This document shows, one piece after another, positions 24,894 to 35,778 of a stretch of 64,000 nucleotides of DNA. How positions within the stretch are numbered: position 1 is the stretch's first letter; each line of letters starts with the position of its first letter. The notes beneath the pieces were generated by a model that did not search any database, was not told the origin of the DNA, and worked only from the letters and a program-made list of their open reading frames with translations. The position numbers were made by a program, and so were the translations under genes. The stretch lies in NCBI RefSeq assembly GCF_000801105.2, contig NC_079516.1, positions 43,504,908-43,568,907 of the forward strand, in the 5' to 3' direction. Source of the stretch: Raphanus sativus. Taxonomy: Eukaryota > Streptophyta > Magnoliopsida > Brassicales > Brassicaceae.

Positions 24894-25156
24894 CTCTCTC
24901 CATTTTTAATTAATCCAAGTTTTAGAAAAAAAATTGTTTTAAAAAAATGTATTTTTTATCTTTTCAATGCAATTTTTAATAGATAATAATGATAAATTGT
25001 TGATTTAAAAAAAATTATATTTACTAAATTTTGATTGGTTAAAAATTATGGGAAAATGTTAATCACAAAAAACTATACATTTAATATTATGATTTAATGC
25101 ATTTTATTAATAAGTGTGCAAAATCCAAAATATAGATTAATTTGAAACAGAGAGAG
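24894..25156. mobile_element. diverged Stowaway-like MITE
   Basis: Ends CTCTCTCCATTTTTAATTAAT and ATTAATTTGAAACAGAGAGAG are imperfect inverted repeats, flanked by TA. No coding capacity. A second copy in the duplicated block is at 38069-38328. Confidence 0.6.
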
Positions 25157-25300
25157 TAATATTTTCAGATAACATAGAGTTGATTATTTACTCGTCCCAC
25201 GTCACATGTACATGAAACATTGGTAAAACTCTAAGCTGGCATTATAACGCGGTTAAGCAAAAAAGCAAAATACACTCAGTCAACGAGACATAATAAGAAA

Positions 25301-26382
25301 CTATATCTTGACCCGTGCGACCGCACATATATTAATTTTCACTTTTAATTTTTATTTATTTATACTAAATAGTATATTTATAATATTTGATCGTTTTATA
25401 TTGACTAAGCTAGAGATATGTATTTGGGTATCCACTCGAATTCGGTTAAAATTTATTCGGGTTTGAGATTTTTGAGTTAAAGATTCTAGCTCTATTCGGG
25501 TATTTATAAATTTTGATTCCGGTTTGATTTATATCTTTGCGGGTTTGATAACCTGTTTAAATTATTTTAAAATTTTCGAAATTTATATATTTTAAATATC
25601 TTTAAATCTAAAAAAATATAACATGTAAATTTGAGTAATGTAAGTTAAAGTATCTAAATTAAAAATTAAAATAAATTTAACTTGAATATTTGGATGAAGA
25701 ATAAATATACATATATTTTAAATATTTTTGGTGTTTTGATTATTGTTTATCTACTTTAGATGTTTACTTTTGACTATTTTTTATATTTCAAATCAACTTA
25801 AAATAGCTTATATCTTGGATATTAACTCGAAAATAGCTAACATATTGAAGTATATAAATATGATTTAAATACATTCGAATATCCGAAATATTTCGTTCGA
25901 ATAAGGTTTAGTTATGGTTCTCTAGATACTAAAATGGTAATCCGTTTGGATATTATCTAGTTTCGGTTCAAATTTGGTAATATTTTTTTTCGTTCAGATT
26001 TGTTCAATGAAGAGTTGATATTATAATTTCCATGAATCGTTTGTCCAATAAAAATCGTTTGTCTATTAAACACATTAATCAAAGTGAAAAATGTATTTTT
26101 TTGAATTTGACATTGATTTAATCGAGAAGTTAATGAAGTGTATTTAATTCAAATTTAATTTTAGAAAACACATTAATGTAAGTGGAAAAGACAACATTAA
26201 AATAGGAAGCATTATTTAATTGTGTATTTAATTCAAATTTAATTTTGGAAAACACATTAATCAAAGTGGAAAAGACAACATTAAAATATGAAGTATTATT
26301 TAATGTCAGTGGCATGAAAGTGTAAATAACACTTAAAATTAAAGGGTATTCTATATGTGTACTTCTCTTTTAATAATATAGA
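25301..26382 (-). mobile_element. small non-autonomous Helitron upstream of AGP2
   Basis: On the minus strand it starts TCTATATTATTAAAAGAGAAGT at 26382, preceded by A. It ends with a GTGCGGTCGCAC hairpin followed by GGGTCAAGATATAG at 25301 and then T. The last four bases are ATAG rather than CTAG, so the end has mutated. The interior holds an 84-bp tandem repeat (26138-26304). No protein is encoded. Confidence 0.65.
26138..26304. repeat. 84-bp tandem duplication inside the Helitron
   Basis: Two units, 26138-26221 and 26222-26304, each starting GTGTATTTAATTCAAATTTA and ending in an ATTATTTAAT motif, differ at a few bases. They lie just inside the Helitron 5' end. The same repeat is at about 39291-39457. 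Confidence 0.85.
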
Positions 26383-26455
26383 TAACTAATAACCAATCTA
26401 AACACCACACGCGGGGCACAATAGTGGATGCTAGACTAATCACCATACAGATAAG

Positions 26456-26461
26456 CACGTG
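26456..26461. promoter_or_regulatory. G-box CACGTG upstream of AGP2
   Basis: Palindromic CACGTG about 240 bp before the putative TATA box of AGP2, in the context AAGCACGTGGCA typical of bZIP/bHLH (including ABA-responsive) sites. Function is inferred from the motif only. Confidence 0.45.
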
Positions 26462-26698
26462 GCAGAGCTCTGTGCATCGGTTTGGTGCTCTTCCATGTAG
26501 ATGATTCTTCAAGGAAACTTCAGAAATCTAAACACGCCAAGTCAAAAGAAGAAGAAAACATAAATAATAAAAGAAAAACACGCAGTGATTTTCAAACCGC
26601 CATTGTCAAGCTAAGCCATGTTGAATTAATGTATGCGGTTTTGAATGATTAGTGTCACAAAGTCACAACAATAAATAAATAATTAGTCCTAACCATCG

Positions 26699-26710
26699 TA
26701 TATATATAGA
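26699..26710 (+). promoter_or_regulatory. TATA box of AGP2
   Basis: TATATATATAGA about 95-106 bp before the ATG. A start site about 30 bp downstream would leave a leader of roughly 70 bp. Confidence 0.6.
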
Positions 26711-26804
26711 ACCTCTCTGCTCTCATTGTTCCACACCATCAAACAAAGAACAAGAGCTTAAACATAAAACACAGTTTCAATTTTCAGAGAGAATCAATCT
26801 AAAG

Positions 26805-27215
26805 ATGACTCCCAAGGCATTACAAGTAGTGATCTTTCTTGGTTTCTTGGCCACTTCATGTCTCTCTCAAGCTCCAGCGCCGGCACCAACCACCACCGTT
26901 TCTCCACCGACGTCACTTCCTCCAATGACAGCACAAACACCTTCTCCGGTTGCTTCACCGCCGGTTCCAGTTAACGAGCCAACTCCTGCTCCGACCACTT
27001 CTCCAACCACCGCTCCAACCACATCTCCTGTTGCATCTCCTCCTCAAATCGATGCTCCAGCTTCTGGTCCTTCCGCTGGATTAACTCCCACTTCTGCTCC
27101 GGCTCCCGGACCAGACACCGTAGCTGATGCGCCTGGAAGCGCCGCATGGGCTAACCAAGCATTCCTCATGGGAACATTTGTTGCCGGAGCATTATACGCT
27201 GTCATTTTGGCTTAG
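26805..27215 (+). CDS. AGP2: classical arabinogalactan protein, AGP2 counterpart
   Basis: Single-exon gene of 136 residues for a GPI-anchored, heavily O-glycosylated cell-surface proteoglycan core. Residues 1-21 (MTPKALQVVIFLGFLATSCLS) are a signal peptide; processing likely leaves an N-terminal Gln followed by APAPAP. Residues 22-110 are Pro/Ala/Ser/Thr-rich with AP, SP and TP dipeptides, the sites of prolyl hydroxylation and arabinogalactan addition. Residues from about 112 (DAPGSAAWANQ) to the end are a GPI-attachment signal: a small-residue omega site, then the hydrophobic tail AFLMGTFVAGALYAVILA. Repeated SPVASPP motifs match Arabidopsis AGP2, and its place next to GEM matches synteny. 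An identical copy at 39958 is probably the same gene assembled twice. Confidence 0.9.
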   Translation: MTPKALQVVIFLGFLATSCLSQAPAPAPTTTVSPPTSLPPMTAQTPSPVASPPVPVNEPTPAPTTSPTTAPTTSPVASPPQIDAPASGPSAGLTPTSAPAPGPDTVADAPGSAAWANQAFLMGTFVAGALYAVILA

Positions 27216-28169
27216 AGATCTTTTGAGTTCGGTGGATGCCTTGTTCCTCTGCTTTTCGATTACTGTTTTATTAATTACTTCTTTCGTTATTATCTGTGAT
27301 TTTTTATTATTATTTGTATAATTCTTATTGTCATGAGTATGGACATATATATATATATCATTATTCATTTTTATATAAACTAAAAGTATTCTTTCAAATG
27401 ACTTTTGAATTGTGTTTTCAATAACAAGATGGTAAGGCTATCAGCAACATTTACAAGCTCTTCTAAATTTCTTAAGAAATATTTTGACACAATCAACCAA
27501 AGATTTGCTCATGCCACAAAATATAAGTAATCAAAAAGTATACATATATTTCAGAATCGAATCTTTTAAAGTAAATGGACATTTTGTACGTAGAAGGATA
27601 ATGCGAGACATCTAAATCAATCTCGTTTTAGATCAACTTGTTGATGCAAAAATAAATAAAAAACACAGGAAGCCTCACAGGATATTTCACAAAAGCTCAC
27701 ATCACAAAAATGCTAATTTGGAACTCAATCCGACTTGGAAACTTAAGCATATTGTTGAAAAAAGAAATGAAATTATGAAAAATTAAATGAAAATATGATA
27801 TGAACAGAAAATCAAAAAGTTAATATCACAAAAAATTTTAAAGCCACTGAGATTTATGGTTTATAAATAAAGGGTGATGGTATCCTAAGAGAAGTGGCTG
27901 TTATGAGTTTTATATCATTCTAAAGAGAAAATAATTAGATTTCTTTGTAACGAGACTCAAAGATAAACTTTCAAGATTTTATGTTATTTTGACTCTTGAG
28001 AATCTTGTGAACAATAAGATTTTGTAAAAGAAATACTTCCAAATTTTTTATTTAGGTTTCTTATAAGTTATTAGAAAATATAGTTTTTTGTCAACTTTTA
28101 TATTATAAAAACCCACCAGCTAAATCTGTTACAAATGAAATTTAAAATTAAGCATAAACATAATTTAAA
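27216..28169. other. 3' flank of AGP2
   Basis: The first 150 bases are probably 3' UTR. The rest is AT-rich with no gene. Confidence 0.4.
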
Positions 28170-30148
28170 CTAGATTCAGACCCGCGCAGATGCGCGGAAT
28201 TATTCATATTTATAACGTATGTTTTAAATTTTATTTTTGGTTTTATGATATTTTATAACTTCAGGGAAAATGTTATTGTTTTTTGAATAGAATAATTTAC
28301 TTTTTGTGTGGTTTATCTTGTAATGTGTAATTTTTATAACAAATTTAGGATTCGAGTGAAGTTAGGATTGTTGAGACTTTATGAGATTAAACAGTTTCTA
28401 AAATCTGTTTTACTAATCATGTTTTTTTTTAATAATTTTAATGGTGGTTGTTAAAGCCACTTTCTATTTCTTTTTTTTATTAATTCGTCTGAAATTTCAT
28501 TTAGGTGGTTTTGAGAATAAAAATTGATTTTTTCTTTATTTTAATATAAAAATACATTTTTACTCTCCCACAAGAACTAAAATACTTATTCTAGTTTATA
28601 TTAATTTTTCATAAATTTATTTGTTATTTTGAGATCCATATTATATCATTTTAATTTTCACATATATATATATATTATATATTTTCTTTATTATTTCCTA
28701 ATTTTCTATTTATTGTGAAAAATGTTATTAACTGTTCTTATAATTTTTATTATTAATTTCATCTTTATATTTAAAATAATATTTTATCATTTTAACCACC
28801 AAAATTCTTTACAGCCAAGATATAAAACAACCAGCTAAAATAAAGTCCTTCCCACTCAAACACTTAATTGAATAAAGTATATTAGTTAGACAAAAATATA
28901 TATATACATTTTTATTGTTATAAACTATAAATGTACCTTTTTGAAATTGTGGATTTGATAAAAGTGTTCCGTAAATATTTTTAAATGAAGAGTTTCTATA
29001 TCCAATAACTATTTAATTAATATATTGTATTAAATTATTAAATATAGCCATTATCACGTGAAAGATTTTGATATTGTTTTGATTATGGGTAATTATATAG
29101 TCATTATATTTAGGATATTGTTAGCTTAAGGAATCCTAAAAGAATGGGGAATATTTTTCAATATAGACATATCTAAAATCATATTTGGTTATAAACAATA
29201 TATTTTTGAAAGGCTCCAAAATTTAAATGACAACTTTCAACAGTAGATAAAAATTAGGACTCTATTTTAATATATTAGATCCATCCCAAAATCCAAAACT
29301 CTAAAGATAAAATTCACCTCTGCTTTTAAAGATCTTCACCATCCCCGCAAAATGTTAAAACACCAAGAAGCTTCAATCGATTTGAAATCAGTCATCATTG
29401 AAATAATTGCTGTAAGCAAGCTTCAACTCTAATTAATCTGAACCAAATGATGAAGACAAACATGCAAAATTTGAGTTTTTATCTCATAAGAACACTTCGC
29501 TGAATCATCTAATAGTGAAGATTAACTTTCTCAGTAGAATATAGATCAATGATGACCAGCAGTATAGAAATTCAGTTCTCAGAAGTAGATGGAATATGAT
29601 GAGATGTGTAAAAAAAGAGGAAGTTTTAAACTTTAAAATTTTATTCTATCGCACTAAAATCGCCAAACAAAAACAGATCCAACGAGAATGAAAATGAAAT
29701 TTGATCTATTGATCGAAATTTAAACAAAAGCCAAAAGGATCTGATTTCTATATGATCACAAAATCAAGGCTTTAATTGTGACACAGAGTATTAAGGGAAA
29801 TAACTAATTTGTATTTCATTTCTTAAAAAATATACTATTTATGAGAAATATTTGCTGTTTATAATTCTTTGTTATTCTTTAAATTTTAAAGAACCATGAA
29901 CAAAAACATTTATTATCAAATTGATATGGAACAAAAAAAAATATTTCTTTTATTTTATTCCTACTACTTTTTCCAACTTATTCATATTCATATTTTCATG
30001 GTCACCCATTAAAATCCACGGGAAATTTTAATCTCATATTTTCTCTACGAATGGCATATATATATATATATATAGAGAGAGATCAAATGAGAACTTCAAT
30101 TGCTATTATCCCCCATTAGGGATGACGTAACAGTCGAAGCATAAAATA
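28170..30148 (-). mobile_element. Helitron 3' end (minus strand) with uncertain 5' end
   Basis: At 28170-28198 the minus strand reads CCGCGCATCTGCGCGG hairpin then GTCTGAATCTAG followed by T, a textbook Helitron 3' terminus. A matching minus-strand 5' TC end was not found. A TCTCTCTATATAT at about 30079 is a weak candidate. The right boundary given is therefore the start of the SINE target duplication, not a proven end. The interior is AT-rich and has no credible gene. Confidence 0.45.
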
Positions 30149-30161
30149 ACATAGTTAAATG

Positions 30162-30387
30162 CTGAACGGGTCTTGTGGTCAAGTGGTAGTGGACGGGCCT
30201 GAGATCCTAAAACGTTTTAGGTTCGATATTCTTATTATGCAAAACTAAGTCACATTGTTTTGTTCACCTAACGTGAATATAAATTCATATTTTAGAACCC
30301 ATTTGAATGCTCTAGAAAAATAGTTCATCCAAGAGTTTGCGACTCTCCTAGATAACTAGGTTAAAAATTTTCTTTTACAAAAAAAAA
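30162..30387 (+). mobile_element. tRNA-derived SINE with perfect target duplication
   Basis: Flanked by ACATAGTTAAATG at 30149-30161 and 30388-30400 (13 bp, perfect). A box TGGTCAAGTGG (30176-30186), B box GGTTCGATAT (30220-30229) at tRNA spacing, A-run at the 3' end. Young insertion. The duplicated block carries the same SINE at 43314-43539. Confidence 0.88.
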
Positions 30388-30583
30388 ACATAGTTAAATG
30401 TTTCTTGACAAAAGAAACTTCACTGATATCTTATACATCACATCACAAAAACTTTATAGTTCTTACAATTTTCAGTACTAGAAGAGTTACATGTGTTACT
30501 TTAAGATAAGATCATGCTGTAAGGAAGAAAAACTTTAGAGAAGTTGTACTTGTCAAACTTACAATTTTGAAACGTAGAAACCA

Positions 30584-32107
30584 TCTATCTTATTAAAGGT
30601 GAAGTACAAATTCGGTGCGTTTGGATACTTGGATAAGATTAATAAAAAAATTTGGTGTGTTTGGTTATAGCTATAAAAAATGAAGTGTTTGGAAATTTGA
30701 ATAGTAGTATCTATTAATTGTGTTTCCATATTTCACTTAGTTTAACAATTTAATTAATTATATTACCTTAATAATAAATTACATCATTAATTATATTACC
30801 ATAATAATAATAGTGCATATTTTTATTTATTAGTTAATCAATATTAACTTTGTGCCAATTATAAAATCAAAAATGCTAAATAATTAGGTTTTACATATGA
30901 TTAAACATTTGGTTTATTTTATTTTACTAAAATATTTTTATTTTAGTTACAATCGGTGGAAAATTACGTACCCAAAAACATAGTTCAAAAATATGTTTTG
31001 TGAATAAAATAATAACTTAAATCAAAATACTTAAAATGTCCTACATTTATTGTCACTTAATTTTCCACTCGATATAATTATTTTACTTGATAAAAAAACT
31101 CTTTCTATTTCACTTAATTTAGCAAAACACATAAAACAGTTTTTTATTAATTTATATAATCATTTAGACATGAACATTATCTGTCTATTTAGGTACATGT
31201 TGTTCTTTTCGGGTATCCTTTTTTTTTTGGTAACCAAGTCCCGCTTGAATATTATAAACTTATGTGTGGATTTTGAGTTGGATCATTCTAGATCTGGATG
31301 AATTCGGTTCTGATGTATAGGAGCCTAAAAATATCTAAATAACCAATGTATCTAAAACGGGTTCGGATATTTGTAACAAAAATAACCATATAACCTGATT
31401 CGGTCCAGATCTTTTGAGTATCGTTAGTTACCAGATCTTTTGAATATCGATGTATAAAAATATATTTCACGGGCCAATTTAACAAAATATTAATTGGTTC
31501 AGTTGAAATAAATATATTTTTAAAAATTATATGAACTGAAAAAATCACTATAAGAGTACTTACATTTGGATTCAAATCATTTTTAATAACAAACTACACA
31601 AATATGTTGATTTGTATACAAATTTAAATTACAATGTAAATATTTAATTGAACACAATTAATACAGAAATATGTCACATTGTTTAAACAAAATATCAAAG
31701 TAAACAGTTGCGTTCTAAAATCATTTATTTTAACAACAAGCCAAATAAATATATTGATTGGAGAAGGAATAAAATAAAGTCAGATAAATACATAGTTTAC
31801 CAGAGACACTCTATATGTCAAATTTATTATAAAGAATTTTTTACTAAGATAAATACATTCAATAATTACAAACAAATAATATATTTCATAAAAGTAAAAA
31901 ATAATATCCGCGCTTTGATATGTTGATTGGAGAGGGAATAAAACAAAGTCAGAGAAACACATAGTTTACCAGAGACACTATGTGTGTCAAATTTATTATA
32001 AAGAAAATTTTACTAAAATAAATATGTTCAATAATTACAAACAAATAATATATTTCATAAAAGTAAAAAATAATACCCGCGCTTTCGAAGCGCGGGTCAA
32101 AATCTAG
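30584..32107 (+). mobile_element. Helitron array unit 1 (left copy)
   Basis: Starts TCTATCTTATTAAAGGTGAAG after an A at 30583. Ends with the hairpin CCCGCGCTTTCGAAGCGCGGG and TCAAAATCTAG at 32107. 1524 bp. It is followed directly by the TC of the next unit. No helicase or Rep is encoded; the short frames (83, 95, 72 codons) recur in every unit only because the DNA is repeated. The last about 340 bp holds two copies of a 3' terminal module, 31748-31918 and 31919-32107; the first has lost the second hairpin arm. Confidence 0.85.
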
Positions 32108-33601
32108 TCTATCTTATTAAATGTGAAGTACAAATTCGGTGCGTTTGGATACTTGGATAAGATTAATAAAAAAATTTAGTGTGTTTGGTTATAGCTATAA
32201 AAAATGGAGTGTTTGGAAACTTGAATAGTAGTATCTATTAATTGTGTTTCCATATTTCACTTAGTTTAACAATTTAATTAATTATTTACCTTAATAATAA
32301 ATTACATCATTAATTATATTACCATAATATAATAGTGCATATTTTTATTTATTAGTTAATCAATATTAACTTTGTGCCAATTATAAAATCAAAAATGCTA
32401 AATAATTAGGTTTTACATATGATTAAACATTTGGTTTATTTTATTTTACTAAAATATTTTTTTTTTAGTTACAATCGGTGGAAAATTACGTACCCAAAAA
32501 CATAGTTCAAAATATGTTTTGTGAATAAAATAATAACTTAAATCAAAATACTTAAAATGTCCTACATTTATTGTCACTTAATTTTCCACTCGATATAATT
32601 ATTTTACTTGATAAAAAAACTCTTTCTATTTCACTTAATTTAGCAAAACACATAAAACAGTTTTTTATTAATTTATATAATCATTTAGACATGAACATTA
32701 TCTGTCTATTTAGGTACATGTTGTTCTTTTCGGGTATCCTTTTTTTGGTAACCAAGTCCCGCTTATAAACTTATGTGTGGATTTTGAGTTGGATCATTCT
32801 AGATCTGGATGAATTCGGTTCTGATGTATAGGAGCCTAAAAATATCAATGTATACGGGTTCGGATATTTGTAACAAAAATAACCATATAACCTGATTCGG
32901 TCCAGATCTTTTGAGTATCGTTAGTTACCAGATCTTTTGAATATCGATGTATAAAAATATATTTCACGGGCCAATTTAACAAAATATTAATTGGTTCAGT
33001 TGAAATAAATATATTTTTAAAAATTATATGAACTGAAAAAATCACTATAAGAGTACTTACATTTGGATTCAAATCATTTTTAATAACAAACTACACAAAT
33101 ATGTTGATTTGTATACAAATTTAAATTACAATGTAAATATTTAATTGAACACAATTAATACAGAAATATGTCACATTGTTTAAACAAAATATCAAAGTAA
33201 ACAGTTGCGTTCTAAAATCATTTATTTTAACAACAAGCCAAATAAATATATTGATTGGAGAAGGAATAAAATAAAGTCAGATAAATACATAGTTTACCAG
33301 AGACACTCTATATGTCAAATTTATTATAAAGAATTTTTTACTAAGATAAATACATTCAATAATTACAAACAAATAATATATTTCATAAAAGTAAAAATAA
33401 TATCCGCGCTTTGATATGTTGATTGGAGAGAATAAAACAAAGTCAGAGAAACACATAGTTTACCAGAGACACTATGTGTGTCAAATTTATTATAAAGAAA
33501 ATTTTACTAAAATAAATATGTTCAATAATTACAAACAAATAATATATTTCATAAAAGTAAAAAATAATACCCCGCGCTTCGAAGCGCGGGTCAAAATCTA
33601 G
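32108..33601 (+). mobile_element. Helitron array unit 2 (left copy)
   Basis: Starts TCTATCTTATTAAATGTG immediately after the CTAG of unit 1 and ends CTAG at 33601. 1494 bp, about 29 bp shorter than its counterpart at 45259-46781 through small scattered deletions (for example near 32760 and 32850), which look like sequencing error. Confidence 0.85.
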
Positions 33602-35125
33602 TCTATCTTATAAATGTGAAGTACAAATTCGGTGCGTTTGGATACTTGGATAAGATTAATAAAAAAATTTAGTGTGTTTGGTTATAGCTATAAAAAATGG
33701 AGTGTTTGGAAACTTGAATAGTAGTATCTATTAATTGTGTTTCCATATTTCACTTAGTTTAACAATTTTAATTAATTATATTACCTTAATAATAAATACA
33801 TCATTAATTATATTACCATAATAATAATAGTGCATATTTTTATTTATTAGTTAATCAATATTAACTTTGTGCCAATTATAAAATCAAAAATGCTAAATAA
33901 TTAGGTTTTACATATGATTAAACATTTGGTTTATTTTATTTTACTAAAATATTTTTATTTTAGTTACAATCGGTGGAAAAATTACGTACCCAAAAACATA
34001 GTTCAAAAAATATGTTTTGTGAATAAAATAATAACTTAAATCAAAATACTTAAATGTCCTACATTTATTGTCACTTAATTTTTCCACTCCATATAATTAT
34101 TTTACTTGATAAAAAACTCTTTCTATTTCACTTAATTTAACAAAACACATAAAACAGTTTTTTATTAATTTATATAATCATTTAGACATGAACATTATCT
34201 GTCTATTTAGGTACATGTTGTTCTTTTCGGATATCCTTTTTTTTTTGGTAACCAAGTCCCGCTTGAATATTATAAACTTATGTGTAGATTTTGAGTTGGA
34301 TTATTCTAGATCTGGATGAATTCGGTTCTGATGTATAGGAACCTAAAAATATCTAAATAACCAATGTATCTAAAACGGGTTCGGATATTTGTAACAAAAA
34401 ATAACCATATAACCTGATTCGGTCCAGATCTTTTGAGTATCGTTAGTTACCAGATCTTTTGAATATCGATGTATAAAAATATATTTCACGGGCCAATTTA
34501 ACAAAATATTAATTGGTTCAGTTGAAATAAATATATTTTAAAAAATTATATGAACTGAAAAAATCACTATAAGAGTACTTACATTTGGATTCAAATCATT
34601 TTTTATAACAAACTACACAAATATGTTGATTTGTATACAAATTTAAATTACAATGTAAATATTTAATTGAACACAATTAATACATAAATATGTCACATTG
34701 TTTAAAAAAATATCAAAGTAAACAGTTGCGTTCTAAAAATCATTTATTTTAACAACAAGCCAAATAAATATGTTGATTGGAGAGGGAATAAAATAAAGCC
34801 AGAGAAATACATAGTTTACAAGAGACACTCTATATGTCAAATTTATTATAAAGAAATTTTTACTAAGATAAATACATTCAATAATTACAAAACAAATAAT
34901 ATATTTTCATAAAAGTAAAAAATAATATCCGCGCTTCGATATGTTGATTGGAGAGGGAATAAAACAAAGTCAGAGAAACACATGTTTACCAGAGACACTA
35001 TGTGTGTCAAATTTATTATTAAGAAAGTTTTACTAAAATAAATATGTTCAATAATTACAAACAATAATATATTTTCATAAAAGTAAAAAATAATACCCGC
35101 GCTTTCGAAGCGCGGATCAAAATCT
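33602..35125 (+). mobile_element. Helitron array unit 3 (left copy, cut by the gap)
   Basis: Starts TCTATCTTATAAATGTG after the CTAG of unit 2. Its final hairpin reads GCGCGGATC like the third unit on the right (48296), so the units correspond one to one. The sequence stops at AATCT, two bases before the expected AG end, where the N run begins. Confidence 0.82.
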
Positions 35126-35225
35126 NNNNNNNNNNNNNNNNNNNNNNNNNNNNNNNNNNNNNNNNNNNNNNNNNNNNNNNNNNNNNNNNNNNNNNNNNNN
35201 NNNNNNNNNNNNNNNNNNNNNNNNN
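35126..35225. other. assembly gap of exactly 100 N
   Basis: A run of 100 N, the conventional placeholder for a gap of unknown size between two joined contigs. Confidence 0.99.
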
Positions 35226-35778
35226 CGGCAAGGCTCTCAGTCTTCTTAGCAGCTTCAGCAACCCTCTTCCCCCATCTCCCAAGCGCTCCTTTCCACAGAC
35301 TCCATCGTATCTGATGATCCAATTCATATCACAATAGTTGAACACACACACACACATCTCATAACAACATTAAGCCCACTCAATACTCTCTTTCTACCTT
35401 TCAACGAAGCATCCGACGTCTCAGCGGAGAACGAGCGATATACGGGTTAGATCGGCCGGGTACGACGAGGCGGAGGACTTCTGATCCGGTTCCTGAGACC
35501 CGGAAACCAGCTCGGGGCTCCAATGCACCGATTTCTTCGATCCAGACGACGTTCTCGCCGGCGGCTGCGCTTCCCCTTGCGCCGCTGCTGGATCGATCCC
35601 TTTCGTCTCGATTTCGACCTCGGACAAGGCGATCTCGGTGTTCGCGTCCTCGCCGCCTCCCTTCTTCTTCGTCGTCGGTCCTTGATCCGCGGCTTTCGGA
35701 TCGACGCTCGAGGAAGGAGGGATGAGGATTCTGATCCTTGACAGTCTTCGCATCGGAATCTACCTTCGCCGGCTCCAT
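35226..35778 (-). pseudogene. truncated, frameshifted copy of GEM exons 1 and 2
   Basis: Exon 1 equivalent is 35398-35778 and exon 2 equivalent 35226-35310. An extra A near 35713, an extra C near 35293, and missing C residues near 35425 and 35453 break the frame that is open at 22192-22573. Exons 3 and 4 are absent because the copy stops at the gap. It is most likely an unpolished contig end of the same GEM gene, not a real pseudogene. Confidence 0.85.

Larger units (their letters stand above)
22022..35125. repeat. left copy of a 13.1-kb duplicated block, ending at the gap
   Basis: Base 22022 (start CGGCAAGGCTCTCAG) corresponds to 35226, and 35125 corresponds to 48304. The block spans GEM exon 2 and exon 1, AGP2, a solo Helitron, MITE, SINE and the Helitron array. 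The two copies are identical over long stretches in the middle (for example about 39283-41400 versus 26130-28250). This copy gathers small deletions and homopolymer changes only from about 32.2 kb to the gap. Most likely an uncollapsed overlap between two contigs. Confidence 0.93.

Noticed and set aside
30170..30235. tRNA gene
   Set aside because: A and B boxes are present, but the acceptor and anticodon stems do not form, and the 13-bp target duplication with A-run shows a SINE.
30584..35125. Recurring open frames of 60-112 codons in each Helitron unit as a conserved gene family
   Set aside because: They recur only because the DNA is repeated. They lie on both strands, have no recognisable domain, AT-driven composition, and break at single-base indels between units.
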